The notes: generated by a model from the letters alone, not told the origin. A stretch of 23,360 bases of DNA from Clostridia bacterium (GCA_017407305.1 JAFQWS010000029.1:1-23360), one strand, 5' to 3'; counted from the first letter of the stretch, positions 1 through 6,406 are shown. Numbers and translations are program-made.

Positions 1-70
1 AGCGCACCTCACGCACGAAGTGTGCATCACTTCCGCAAGGAAAATTCACCTTCCGTTTGCGGAACACATC
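1..70. repeat. Modular short-hairpin repeat
   Basis: Gene-free edge of the window. Read on the minus strand, short hairpins (TTCCG-caaa-CGGAA, then TTCC-ttgc-GGAA, then GCAC-acttc-GTGC) alternate with linkers of the form GATGTG, GGTGAA, GTGATG and GTGAGG. The same design, with different hairpins and TGAAGTT/TGATGTT linkers, is seen at 18530-18607. It is non-coding and of unknown function; the left end is cut by the window. Confidence 0.5.
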
Positions 71-74
71 GTTG

Positions 75-105
75 AAAAAAGCACTTGCTGTCGCAAGTGC
101 TTTTT
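75..105 (-). terminator. Rho-independent terminator downstream of the MerR gene
   Basis: Perfect 8-bp stem GCACTTGC/GCAAGTGC with loop TGTC, flanked by A-runs and T-runs on both sides, so it can work in either direction. On the minus strand it lies about 75 bp past the MerR stop codon. Its outer arm and flank (97-115) are identical to the sequence behind the tRNA-Ser gene. Confidence 0.8.
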
Positions 106-115
106 GTTTGGCGGA
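97..115. repeat. 19-bp direct repeat matching the tRNA-Ser 3' end and terminator arm
   Basis: Nineteen bases are identical at 97-115, 1404-1422 and 1552-1570. In the last copy they are the arm of the tRNA-Ser terminator running into the CCA end of the tRNA. The MerR gene is therefore bracketed by direct repeats of a tRNA 3' end, a layout like the att sites of tRNA-targeting elements. No integrase is present in the window. Confidence 0.6.
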
Positions 116-178
116 GCAATAGCGATTGTGTACGCACGCCAAATTAACAAAAATTAAGATTGATTTTCTCGGTTTTAA

Positions 179-976
179 TTATTTAATAGGTATTTGAATT
201 CTTGTTAAATAATCTTCTTCGCTTTCGCAATCCCAACAGCCATTTACATAAACTTCTCTTGGTTTGTCGGCAATAGTGTATCCTTTTTCTGTAATATAAT
301 TTAATGCAAAAGCATAAACATCACGAAGTTTAGAGTAAGGGCCTTTATGGTCTACACTTATCGCTTTTGTTTCTGGTATTATTTTAAATTTAATATTTTC
401 ACTTTCTTTTCCAAATTCTTCAACAGCTTCCAAATATTCAATTTCAACATTGTTTTCTTGATATTCTGGAGCTTCATAGGTTACATAGCAATAATTCTTA
501 CATTTTAAATTGGGATTATTTTTTTCACATTCTTGACCGGTTTCTAACACAAACTCAAACAATTTAGATATATTTTTAATTATTCCGTGCCTATAATATA
601 CTTTAATCTCTGGCAATACGGTTTCTTTTGCTTGATACTTATTCATATATTCTCCTTTATCTATTTGTCTTATTATATTTTCTATAAGAATTAAATTTTC
701 TTTACTGTGTTTAATTTCGTTTTCAATAACTTTTAGCCTATCTTGCAGTGCTGTTTTTAGGTCTTTACCACCGATAACCTGTTTGATTTCATTTATAGAA
801 AATCCAAGTTCACGAAGTTCTAATATTCTTGCAAGCTTGTTAAAGTCTTCCATAGAGTAATATCTGTATCCATTATCTTCTACACGACTTGGCTTAAACA
901 AATCGATCTCGTCATAAAATCTTAAAGTCCTAATATTTGTTTTTGCTAGTTTTGAAAATGCACCAATAGTAAACAT
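179..976 (-). CDS. MerR family transcriptional regulator with GyrI-like effector domain
   Basis: A 265-residue regulator. Residues 1-70 form a MerR winged helix-turn-helix (MFTIGAFSKL, then RTLRFYDEIDLFKPSR and GYRYY). Residues about 75-110 form a coiled dimerisation helix. Residues about 120-265 resemble the GyrI-like/BmrR effector fold that binds hydrophobic ligands (KAISVDHKGPYSKL near the end). The ATG at 976 is chosen because AAGGAG lies 6 nt upstream; a GTG seven codons earlier would bury that site. The gene is much more AT-rich than its neighbours and freely uses TTA codons, which suggests acquisition. Its own promoter has the 19-bp spacer typical of MerR targets, so autoregulation is likely. 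No efflux or resistance gene is adjacent, so the ligand is unknown. Confidence 0.9.
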   Translation of the reverse strand: MFTIGAFSKLAKTNIRTLRFYDEIDLFKPSRVEDNGYRYYSMEDFNKLARILELRELGFSINEIKQVIGGKDLKTALQDRLKVIENEIKHSKENLILIENIIRQIDKGEYMNKYQAKETVLPEIKVYYRHGIIKNISKLFEFVLETGQECEKNNPNLKCKNYCYVTYEAPEYQENNVEIEYLEAVEEFGKESENIKFKIIPETKAISVDHKGPYSKLRDVYAFALNYITEKGYTIADKPREVYVNGCWDCESEEDYLTRIQIPIK

Positions 977-997
977 AATTTTCTCCTTATTATCCAC

Positions 998-1028
998 ATC
1001 TTAAAGTATCTCGTAACGAGAGAGTCAA
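998..1028 (-). promoter_or_regulatory. MerR-type autoregulatory promoter and operator
   Basis: On the minus strand TTGACT and TAAGAT are separated by 19 bp instead of 17, the hallmark of promoters that MerR proteins activate by twisting DNA. The spacer contains a perfect dyad TCTCG-TTA-CGAGA (1009-1021). The expected start of transcription is about 15 nt before the MerR ATG. Confidence 0.75.
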
Positions 1029-1090
1029 GCATATTTAAAAATTATTTTTATTATATCATAAAATTTTTGATTTTTATCAATATCAATCAA

Positions 1091-1119
1091 AAAAAGCCAA
1101 GCATTAAGCCTGGCTTTAA
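1091..1119 (-). terminator. Hairpin terminator
   Basis: On the minus strand AAGCCAGGC-TTAAT-GCTTGGCTT, with one mismatch, is followed by a run of seven T. It directly follows a short open frame ending KRDKYGNWIK at 1121, which has no ATG and is probably a gene remnant or chance. Confidence 0.55.
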
Positions 1120-1230
1120 GTTATTTAATCCAATTTCCATACTTATCTCTTTTTAGGTTCAGGTAGTGTAAAGATTGTTTAGGCACAAACTTGATTGTAG
1201 GGATAATGATAGCGGGAATACCTTTTAGAC

Positions 1231-1263
1231 AAAAATAAAAGAACTGCGTGTGCAAACGCAGTT
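1231..1263 (-). terminator. Hairpin terminator
   Basis: Perfect 8-bp stem AACTGCGT/ACGCAGTT (1242-1249 and 1256-1263) followed on the minus strand by CTTTTATTTTT. It occupies the same place relative to the repeat unit at 1276 that the terminators at 1371 and 1519 occupy relative to their units. Confidence 0.65.
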
Positions 1264-1370
1264 ACGATTGGCGAAGGCGGGATTCGCAAGGAGCGTATGC
1301 GACGGAATAGTGAGCAAAATAATTTTGCGAACGTCACGCTATTTCGTAATCCCGACTCTGTAGCAACATT

Positions 1371-1412
1371 AAAAAAGCACGAGCAGGGCCTTGTGCCGGT
1401 GTCGTGCTTTTT
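1371..1412 (-). terminator. Terminator copy inside the tandem repeat
   Basis: The stem AAAAAGCACGA/TCGTGCTTTTT with a GC-rich inner loop is flanked by A and T runs. It is a copy, with one base change, of the terminator behind tRNA-Ser. Confidence 0.7.
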
Positions 1413-1518
1413 GTTTGGCGGAAGAGGCGGGATTCGCAAGGAGCGTATGCGACGGAATAGTGAGCAAAACTTTTGCGAACGTCACGTTATTTCGTAATCC
1501 CGACTCTGTAGCAACATT

Positions 1519-1560
1519 AAAAAAGCACGAGCAGGGCCTTGTGCCAGTGTCGTGCTTTTT
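1519..1560 (-). terminator. Rho-independent terminator of tRNA-Ser
   Basis: It lies 3 nt past the CCA end of the tRNA on the minus strand. Stem AAAAAGCACGA/TCGTGCTTTTTT with a terminal T-run. Confidence 0.85.
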
Positions 1561-1563
1561 GTT

Positions 1564-1654
1564 TGGCGGAAGAGGCGGGATTCGAACCCGCGAGCCTATT
1601 TCTAGACTACCGCATTTCGAGTGCGGGCCGTTGTGACCACTTCGATACTCTTCC
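1564..1654 (-). tRNA. tRNA-Ser (anticodon CGA)
   Basis: Type II tRNA with encoded CCA. The acceptor stem is GGAAGAG/CTCTTCC with discriminator G, the anticodon arm is CCGCA-CTCGAAA-TGCGG (anticodon CGA, reads UCG), a long variable arm follows, and the T-arm is GCGGG-TTCGAAT-CCCGC. It starts 20 nt after the stop codon of the DUF2156 gene and has its own promoter inside the end of that gene. Its 3' end is the source of the repeats at 97-115 and 1276-1573. Confidence 0.95.
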
Positions 1655-1673
1655 ATATAGGCATAATATTTGC

Positions 1674-2519
1674 CTAATCATTATCTATAAAAACTTCGTA
1701 TTTGTCAAGCATAAAAGTTGGATGCCAACTTCGTTTTGACTTTTGCAAACCATCAATGCCCATATCTTCTTCGCGGTTGAGATAGGTAAATTGTTGATGA
1801 TTTTTTGCAAAGTTGTGAGCCAATGCTTCAAAACTTCCCAAAAAGTTTTTGTCTGCCCTTTCCGTATGAACAACCAAGGTGTTTCCTTTTTCTTCTGCTA
1901 AAGAAAACCCCACCACTTGGTCGCAAACTGACAAAACCAACGTATGCAACGCAAACTTTTGACGGTTTTCCAACAAACGTATGGTGGCATCCAATTCGTG
2001 GACGGCTTGGCTTTGCAATGAAATCTTTTTCAAAAAGTCCACCACTTGATTAAAATTTTGGTGGGTGAGTGGACTTGTTGACCAGTTGTATTGCGAAAAC
2101 TTTTTGACGTGGTTGCGTTTTGAATTGTATCGCTTTCCTTTGAGTGTTGCAAAATCTTCCGTCAAATAAACGTAGTCACTCCAACCCAAAAGTTTTGTTG
2201 CGACAAAACCCTTTTGCCCTTTCAAAAGCTCCAACGTCTTTGAATCCACAGGCGAAAGAGAAATTTTGCCTTTGGGGCAAAACTCTTTCAACAATTTTAT
2301 TGCCTTTTCCACGTCACCCAATACCATATAGGACACTTTTGCATCCAAATTGTACTGGCAAACAATTGCGCACTCTTGGCATACGGCAAACTGATAGCCG
2401 TAAAAATCTGACCACAGGGCAAGGGTTGCCATGGTATAGTCGCAAAGGGCAACTTCTTGTCCATCTAAAAAGGGTTTCAGTTTTTGAACGTTTTCAAAGG
2501 TAAGTTTTTCAAATTGCAT
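1674..2519 (-). CDS. DUF2156 family protein (phosphatidylglycerol lysyltransferase C-domain fold)
   Basis: A 281-residue protein of the DUF2156 family, which has a tandem GNAT-like fold shared with the catalytic domain of lysyl-phosphatidylglycerol synthases. Visible family marks are the KGKRYNSKRNHVKKF block in the middle and YLNREEDMGIDGLQKSKRSW near the end. It has no membrane segments, so it is the stand-alone soluble form; its substrate is not established, and lipid or peptidoglycan aminoacylation would be a guess. The ATG at 2519 follows the PHP stop codon by 2 nt and has no Shine-Dalgarno sequence, so translation is probably coupled to the PHP gene. A longer frame to 2564 runs back into the PHP gene and is unlikely. 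The last codons also hold the tRNA-Ser promoter. Confidence 0.85.
   Translation of the reverse strand: MQFEKLTFENVQKLKPFLDGQEVALCDYTMATLALWSDFYGYQFAVCQECAIVCQYNLDAKVSYMVLGDVEKAIKLLKEFCPKGKISLSPVDSKTLELLKGQKGFVATKLLGWSDYVYLTEDFATLKGKRYNSKRNHVKKFSQYNWSTSPLTHQNFNQVVDFLKKISLQSQAVHELDATIRLLENRQKFALHTLVLSVCDQVVGFSLAEEKGNTLVVHTERADKNFLGSFEALAHNFAKNHQQFTYLNREEDMGIDGLQKSKRSWHPTFMLDKYEVFIDND
1680..1708 (-). promoter_or_regulatory. tRNA-Ser promoter inside the DUF2156 coding end
   Basis: TTGACA-N17-GATAAT on the minus strand, within the last dozen codons of the upstream gene. Transcription would start near 1673, about 19 nt before the mature tRNA. Confidence 0.7.
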
Positions 2520-2521
2520 AA

Positions 2522-3289
2522 CTAGTCTAAAAATGGAACAAGTTTTCTGTTTTGAAAATAGCACAACTTTATTTCTTTGGGCAATTGCTCAAAAATTTCG
2601 TCGTAAAATTGCGCAACGTCACAAGATTTGTGAGCATCGGAAGAAATGGTGACGTACTTGCCACCGCAGTTGACATAGTTTTGAATATATTTCAACGAAG
2701 GACAAGGTTGAGGTACTCCCCTTTTAAGTGGCGAACAATTTATCTCCGGAACAATGCCCTTTTCAACACACAAACGCATGTTGTCTTTGATCTTTTCTTC
2801 ATCTTCAAAGTAGTTTGCACCCCAAAAATAGCGTTTGGGCAAATCGGCGTGTCCCAACACGTCGAAGTCGCCACCAAGTAAAATTTCGGCAACGTCTTGA
2901 TTGTGCTCTTTGCAAGTGACAAAAGAGTCTTCCACTTCTTTTGACCAAAAATACTTGTCCAAGGCAAAGTGGCAACTGCCAATGAGCATATCACAATGCA
3001 AACCTCTTAGTGCTGTGTAATATTCTTTATGTCGTGACGGCTCTCCCAACTCAAAGCCCAACAAAACCAAAATATCTTTTTTGTACTTTTCTCTAAGATT
3101 GAAAAACTCGTCTTGGCGTTTCAAAAAAGGAAATCCGTCCAAAGTATTGCAAAGTCGGCTATTTTCGACGTGGTCGCAAAAGCAAATGACACCGACATTT
3201 TTGTCAATGGCAGACTTTATTTGATCTTGCATGGTGCAGTTGCAATCAAAGCTGTAATTGGTGTGTACGTGCAAATCTATCTTTTTCAT
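2522..3289 (-). CDS. PHP-domain phosphoesterase, histidinol-phosphatase HisJ type
   Basis: A 255-residue PHP-domain metal-dependent phosphoesterase. The metal-binding set is visible in order: H7 and H9 (DLHVHT), D39-H40 (CDH), E80 (GFELG), H107 (SCHF), H147-D149 (GHADL) and D218-H220 (SSDAH). The length and motif spacing fit the HisJ/HisK class, which removes phosphate from L-histidinol phosphate. No other histidine biosynthesis gene is nearby, so the real substrate may differ. The ATG at 3289 has no Shine-Dalgarno sequence and lies 6 nt after a good -10 box, so the mRNA is probably leaderless. The next gene starts 2 nt after its stop codon and should share the transcript. Confidence 0.88.
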   Translation of the reverse strand: MKKIDLHVHTNYSFDCNCTMQDQIKSAIDKNVGVICFCDHVENSRLCNTLDGFPFLKRQDEFFNLREKYKKDILVLLGFELGEPSRHKEYYTALRGLHCDMLIGSCHFALDKYFWSKEVEDSFVTCKEHNQDVAEILLGGDFDVLGHADLPKRYFWGANYFEDEEKIKDNMRLCVEKGIVPEINCSPLKRGVPQPCPSLKYIQNYVNCGGKYVTISSDAHKSCDVAQFYDEIFEQLPKEIKLCYFQNRKLVPFLD

Positions 3290-3295
3290 AGTAAA

Positions 3296-3324
3296 ATTTT
3301 AGCACAAACACTTACTTTTGTAAA
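3296..3324 (-). promoter_or_regulatory. Promoter of the PHP gene, leaderless geometry
   Basis: TTTACA-N17-TAAAAT on the minus strand, then 6 nt (TTTACT) and the ATG. The seventh base after the -10 box is the A of the start codon, so the mRNA would start at or within a base of the ATG. Confidence 0.65.
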
Positions 3325-3329
3325 CTGCG

Positions 3330-4196
3330 CTATTCCGTTTGGTTAATGGTCACTACACTGTTGAGCAATCTTCTTGGTATGTCTTCGTTAGGAAAATAGA
3401 CGTTGTCAAATTGTTTGTAGGGAAAAGGATGAGAAAACTTGTCGTTGCCCACTTCCAAAGTGAAGGCAGGAATTTGCAAGGTTTGTATGCACCAATCTTT
3501 GTAACCACCACAACTGCCCTCTCCCGACACCAACTGATAGCCCGTTTGGTTTGCCAAACCTTCTGCAAGTCGTCTGTGAACTGCCAAACTTTCTTGGTCT
3601 TGGCAAAATCTCCAAAAAATTTGCTCTCCTTTTGCGTGATAAGACAAAGTACAAACGGGGCTGACTTGCAAAGTGAAATCTCTCAGTGCTTGACTTTCCG
3701 GTTCGCAAAAGGGTTGTTTACCCACGTAGTTTTCACTTGCTTTGCAAAAGACGTTGCGTTCTCCCTCGCCCCAACAAGCATCAAAGTTGGTGTTGAGATC
3801 CACTCCATTTACGTTGGCTTTCCACAAAGAAAAATCCGTTTTGCCACGATTGATGGCAATGAGGTTGCTTTTTAGTTGTTTGTTTTTCAAAAAACCCACT
3901 CCCTCTTGACAAAGCTTTACTCCGTCGGGATTTGTCATAGGCAAAAAATAAACGCCTCCCAGCAGTTTGAGATGCGAGTTTTTCAAAAGGTATTTTGCTT
4001 GACACACCACCAGCAACGCCGTGATATGTTCTCTTGCGTGAATTGCCCCTTGCACAATCAAGCAAGGTTTGGTTTTGTCGCCAATAAATACGTAAGGAAT
4101 ACTTCTTCCCAACACGCTTTTTCCAATCTCCCCTGTTTCTACCCCACGGCGAGAAAACTCGGCAACTTCTTCCAACAAATCTTCATAACGAAACAA
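3330..4196 (-). CDS. M14 family zinc carboxypeptidase
   Basis: A 288-residue zinc metallopeptidase of family M14, probably close to gamma-D-glutamyl-diaminopimelate endopeptidases that cut peptidoglycan stem peptides. Zinc ligands are H53 and E56 (GAIHAREH) and H187 (SYHAKGEQIFW); the catalytic glutamate is E248 (FTLEVG). NPDGV and GVDLNTNFD also fit the family. There is no signal peptide or LysM domain, so it should act in the cytoplasm, for example in recycling muropeptides. The start is chosen as TTG at 4196, preceded by GGAG at 8 nt spacing; a TTG seven codons upstream lacks a site and adds hydrophobic residues with no family match. It lies 73 bp after rsmA with no strong terminator between, so read-through is likely. 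Confidence 0.87.
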   Translation of the reverse strand: MFRYEDLLEEVAEFSRRGVETGEIGKSVLGRSIPYVFIGDKTKPCLIVQGAIHAREHITALLVVCQAKYLLKNSHLKLLGGVYFLPMTNPDGVKLCQEGVGFLKNKQLKSNLIAINRGKTDFSLWKANVNGVDLNTNFDACWGEGERNVFCKASENYVGKQPFCEPESQALRDFTLQVSPVCTLSYHAKGEQIFWRFCQDQESLAVHRRLAEGLANQTGYQLVSGEGSCGGYKDWCIQTLQIPAFTLEVGNDKFSHPFPYKQFDNVYFPNEDIPRRLLNSVVTINQTE

Positions 4197-4269
4197 AAAA
4201 AACACTCCGACAATCAATAGTAAACTATGCCTGTTTACCTGTCGAAGTGCTTGACCACAAAAAATTATT

Positions 4270-5097
4270 TTATTTTTTTAATTTGTGAAGTTCAATTTGC
4301 TTTGTCAATGCAACAAAATCTTGCACCGACAACGTTTCTGCACGGCAAGAAGGCAAAATGCCCAAAGGTTGGAGCAATTGTTCCACCGTACAATCCAATT
4401 GAAAGGCGTTTTTAAGGTTGTTGTTGAGTGTTTTTCTTCTCATTGCAAAACAATTTTTTACTACCTTCATAAACAACTCGAAATCTTCAATGCCTTCGGC
4501 TTGACGGTCAAAGTCCATGCGAATAACTGCGCTGTCCACGTCGGGTTGGGGCATAAACATCTTTCTGTCCACAACACGCGTAACTTTCACTTTCGCCACC
4601 GATTGCAAAACGACCGACACCGAGCCATAGTCTTTGTCGCCCACTTTGGACGCCAAACGATAGGCAACTTCCTTTTGAATTGTAAGTGTTGCCGACTTGC
4701 ACAAAGGACATTTTGCCACCATCAAAGCAAGTTCGGTGGTAAGGTAGTAGGGAATATTTGCAACAACGTAAAAAGGTTGACCAATTTTTGACACAACTTG
4801 GTCAAAGTTTTTCATAACGTCGCCAAAAATAAACTCAACGTTGCCACAATCGTCGGACACTTGTTGCAACACGGGTTGCAGACGTTGGTCAATTTCCACA
4901 GAAAAAACTTTTTTGGCAACTTGGGCAATTCTTCTTGTCAAAGTTCCTGCGCCTGCGCCAATTTCCAACACAATGCTGTCTTGGTCAATGCCTGCATCAG
5001 CAACGATTGCACACAAAAGATTGTCGTCAGACAAAAAATTTTGTCCCAACGACTTTTTGAAAGTGAAATTGTTTTTTTGTAATTGCTCTTTTAACAT
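4270..5097 (-). CDS. rsmA: 16S rRNA (adenine1518/1519-N6)-dimethyltransferase RsmA/KsgA
   Basis: A 275-residue methyltransferase that dimethylates two adjacent adenines in the 3'-terminal hairpin of 16S rRNA with S-adenosylmethionine during small-subunit assembly. Marks of the family are SLGQNFL (residues 16-22), the SAM loop VLEIGAGAGTLT (about 43-54), the catalytic NIPYYL motif (about 114-119) and a complete C-terminal helical domain. Length is normal. The ATG at 5097 has no Shine-Dalgarno sequence and sits 6 nt after a -10 box, so translation from a leaderless mRNA is likely. It heads the minus-strand group rsmA, M14 peptidase, PHP protein and DUF2156 protein, although the PHP gene has its own promoter. 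Confidence 0.96.
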   Translation of the reverse strand: MLKEQLQKNNFTFKKSLGQNFLSDDNLLCAIVADAGIDQDSIVLEIGAGAGTLTRRIAQVAKKVFSVEIDQRLQPVLQQVSDDCGNVEFIFGDVMKNFDQVVSKIGQPFYVVANIPYYLTTELALMVAKCPLCKSATLTIQKEVAYRLASKVGDKDYGSVSVVLQSVAKVKVTRVVDRKMFMPQPDVDSAVIRMDFDRQAEGIEDFELFMKVVKNCFAMRRKTLNNNLKNAFQLDCTVEQLLQPLGILPSCRAETLSVQDFVALTKQIELHKLKK

Positions 5098-5103
5098 ACT
5101 AAA

Positions 5104-5132
5104 AGTTTAACACAACTTGAAAAACTTTGCAA
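5104..5132 (-). promoter_or_regulatory. Promoter of rsmA, leaderless geometry
   Basis: TTGCAA-N17-TAAACT on the minus strand, then TTTAGT and the ATG. Geometry is identical to the PHP promoter, with the A of ATG seven bases past the -10 box. Confidence 0.6.
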
Positions 5133-5137
5133 TGCAA

Positions 5138-5161
5138 AAGGCACAACAAACGTTGTGCCTT
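5138..5161 (-). terminator. Hairpin terminator of the duplicated ferritin gene
   Basis: AAGGCACAAC-AAAC-GTTGTGCCTT, a perfect 10-bp stem located 6 bp past the stop codon. The T-run is short, so termination may be partial. It directly precedes the rsmA -35 box. Confidence 0.65.
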
Positions 5162-5167
5162 AAAATA

Positions 5168-6406
5168 CTATTTTCTTGCCAATTCGGTGTTGTCACGCGT
5201 TTGATCACGCAAACTTTCGATGGGGTGTTCTTTTGTTTGATAGCGATAGTCGGTGTCGCAATCGGCAATGTGCTTTGCAATGACGCAGTGACTTGCCACG
5301 TCTTTGACGGGTTCCACCACTTGGTCTTGATATTGGAAGAAGCAATCGTCACTTTCCAATTGAGAAACGTCAACGTATTCTTCTCCCTTGCCCGTCAACG
5401 TCACTTGGTTGGCAATTACGTCACGAACGTAATCGACGCTGTCTCCAAATTTGATGGGTTCGGGGAAGTCGCCGTCACCAACAACTTGATGCCAATCTTT
5501 CTTGCCATATTTTTCCAACAATCTGGATGCACGAGCAAGGTGAGACAATTCCATATCAAAGTGAGATTGAAAGACCTTTTTGATGTAAGGGTCTGTTTCG
5601 TCGTTGGCAAGTGACCAATACAAATAACACTCGGTGTATTCGTGCATTACCAAACACTCCAACCAACTTGTGTTGACGTCCATAAGACCACCATATAAAG
5701 AAACGTGTTGTTCTTCAATTTGAGCAATTTCCGAATACAACTCTCTACCCAATTTGTCGGTGTAGAAATTTGCTTGGTTCATGTAGTAGTTCATGGTTTG
5801 TTGTTCGGCGGCGGTGATTATGCACACTTGCAATTTGGTAAGCAAATCTGCCTTGTTGAAGTTGGTCCAACGCTTGATGTCGTCACAAGGGCAACGATGC
5901 TCGGCAACGGTAGGTCTGCCCGGCATAATTTCGGTAAGTTTGCCCACAAGGTTTTCCGCCTTGACTTCCTTTTGCATATCCAACAAGTCGGCATATCTGT
6001 AAAGGTGGTCAAAATCTTCCAAAAGGGCAAAGTCCAACGCCTTTTTGACGTAAGGATCAGATTCGCGCTTGGCAAAAAGAGCTGTCAATTCAACTGCAAG
6101 TTGTTCATAACCAATGGTATGCTCCAAAATGCTTTCGTTGATAGGTTTGAGTGATGCCAATCGCTTTTGTTGTTGCTGTTCTTCTCGGCGAATGTAGGCG
6201 AGTTCACGTCTTAAATCGTTGTCGGCACAATGACGATGAAATTGATGCAAGAACCAAACTGCTTCAAACTCGGCGCCGTTCGCCAAAATAACACGGATCT
6301 TCGTGTAGGGGTGTGCGTCAAACTTGTTGTAGGGCTTGCATGCCAATTCTTTGAGAGAAAACCAATTGTGTTTTACGTTTTCATTTAGATGTAAAAATGG
6401 ATTCAT
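5168..6406 (-). CDS. Tandem-duplicated ferritin-like (diiron) protein
   Basis: A 412-residue protein with two ferritin-like four-helix units. The second unit has a full carboxylate diiron set: E201, E231-x-x-H234, E256, E286-x-x-H289. Subtracting exactly 155 gives the first unit: E46, E76-x-x-Q79, E101, D131-x-x-H134. The offset holds across all ligands without a gap, and ESDPYVKK near 115 mirrors ETDPYIKK near 270. The first site has Q for one His and D for one Glu, so it may bind metal differently or not at all. Residues 300-412 form an acidic tail of unknown role. There is no signal peptide. A strong AAGGAGGT site precedes the ATG at 6406. Function in iron or peroxide handling is inferred from the fold only; a storage, oxidase or rubrerythrin-like role cannot be separated. 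It appears monocistronic. Confidence 0.8.
   Translation of the reverse strand: MNPFLHLNENVKHNWFSLKELACKPYNKFDAHPYTKIRVILANGAEFEAVWFLHQFHRHCADNDLRRELAYIRREEQQQQKRLASLKPINESILEHTIGYEQLAVELTALFAKRESDPYVKKALDFALLEDFDHLYRYADLLDMQKEVKAENLVGKLTEIMPGRPTVAEHRCPCDDIKRWTNFNKADLLTKLQVCIITAAEQQTMNYYMNQANFYTDKLGRELYSEIAQIEEQHVSLYGGLMDVNTSWLECLVMHEYTECYLYWSLANDETDPYIKKVFQSHFDMELSHLARASRLLEKYGKKDWHQVVGDGDFPEPIKFGDSVDYVRDVIANQVTLTGKGEEYVDVSQLESDDCFFQYQDQVVEPVKDVASHCVIAKHIADCDTDYRYQTKEHPIESLRDQTRDNTELARK

Larger units (their letters stand above)
1029..1275. other. Gene-free AT-rich spacer with two hairpins
   Basis: I see no credible gene here. The stretch holds the region upstream of the MerR promoter, the two terminator hairpins listed separately (1091-1119 and 1231-1263), and a minus-strand open frame of about 47 codons ending at 1121 without ATG or ribosome binding site. 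It may be debris of an insertion next to the tRNA-Ser gene. Confidence 0.5.
1276..1573. repeat. Two tandem ~149-bp units derived from the tRNA-Ser 3' region
   Basis: Units at 1276-1425 (150 bp) and 1426-1573 (148 bp) are nearly identical. Each starts with the 11 bases of the tRNA-Ser T-arm (GGCGGGATTCG), then an imperfect hairpin of about 75 nt (1278-1354 and 1428-1502; outer stem CGGGATT/AATCCCG, tip GCAAAA/TTTTGC), then TCTGTAGCAACATT, a terminator hairpin, and the sequence complementary to the tRNA CCA end. The true tRNA-Ser gene follows as a third, intact anchor. The copies differ at the hairpin tip (TAA or C) and at one stem base, and both changes keep the pairing. Open frames across this stretch are not genes. 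Confidence 0.8.

Noticed and set aside
1121..1258. Minus-strand open frame ending KRDKYGNWIK before a terminator
   Set aside because: It has no ATG, no ribosome binding site and only about 47 codons; it may be a remnant but cannot be supported as a gene.
1276..1573. CRISPR-like array
   Set aside because: There are only two long near-identical units, with no short repeat-spacer pattern and no cas genes.
1179..1739. Several 60-95 residue open frames on both strands across the tRNA-Ser repeat region
   Set aside because: They translate the tandem repeat, terminators and tRNA-Ser itself; repeated peptides such as FANVTLFRNPDSVAT follow from the DNA repeat.
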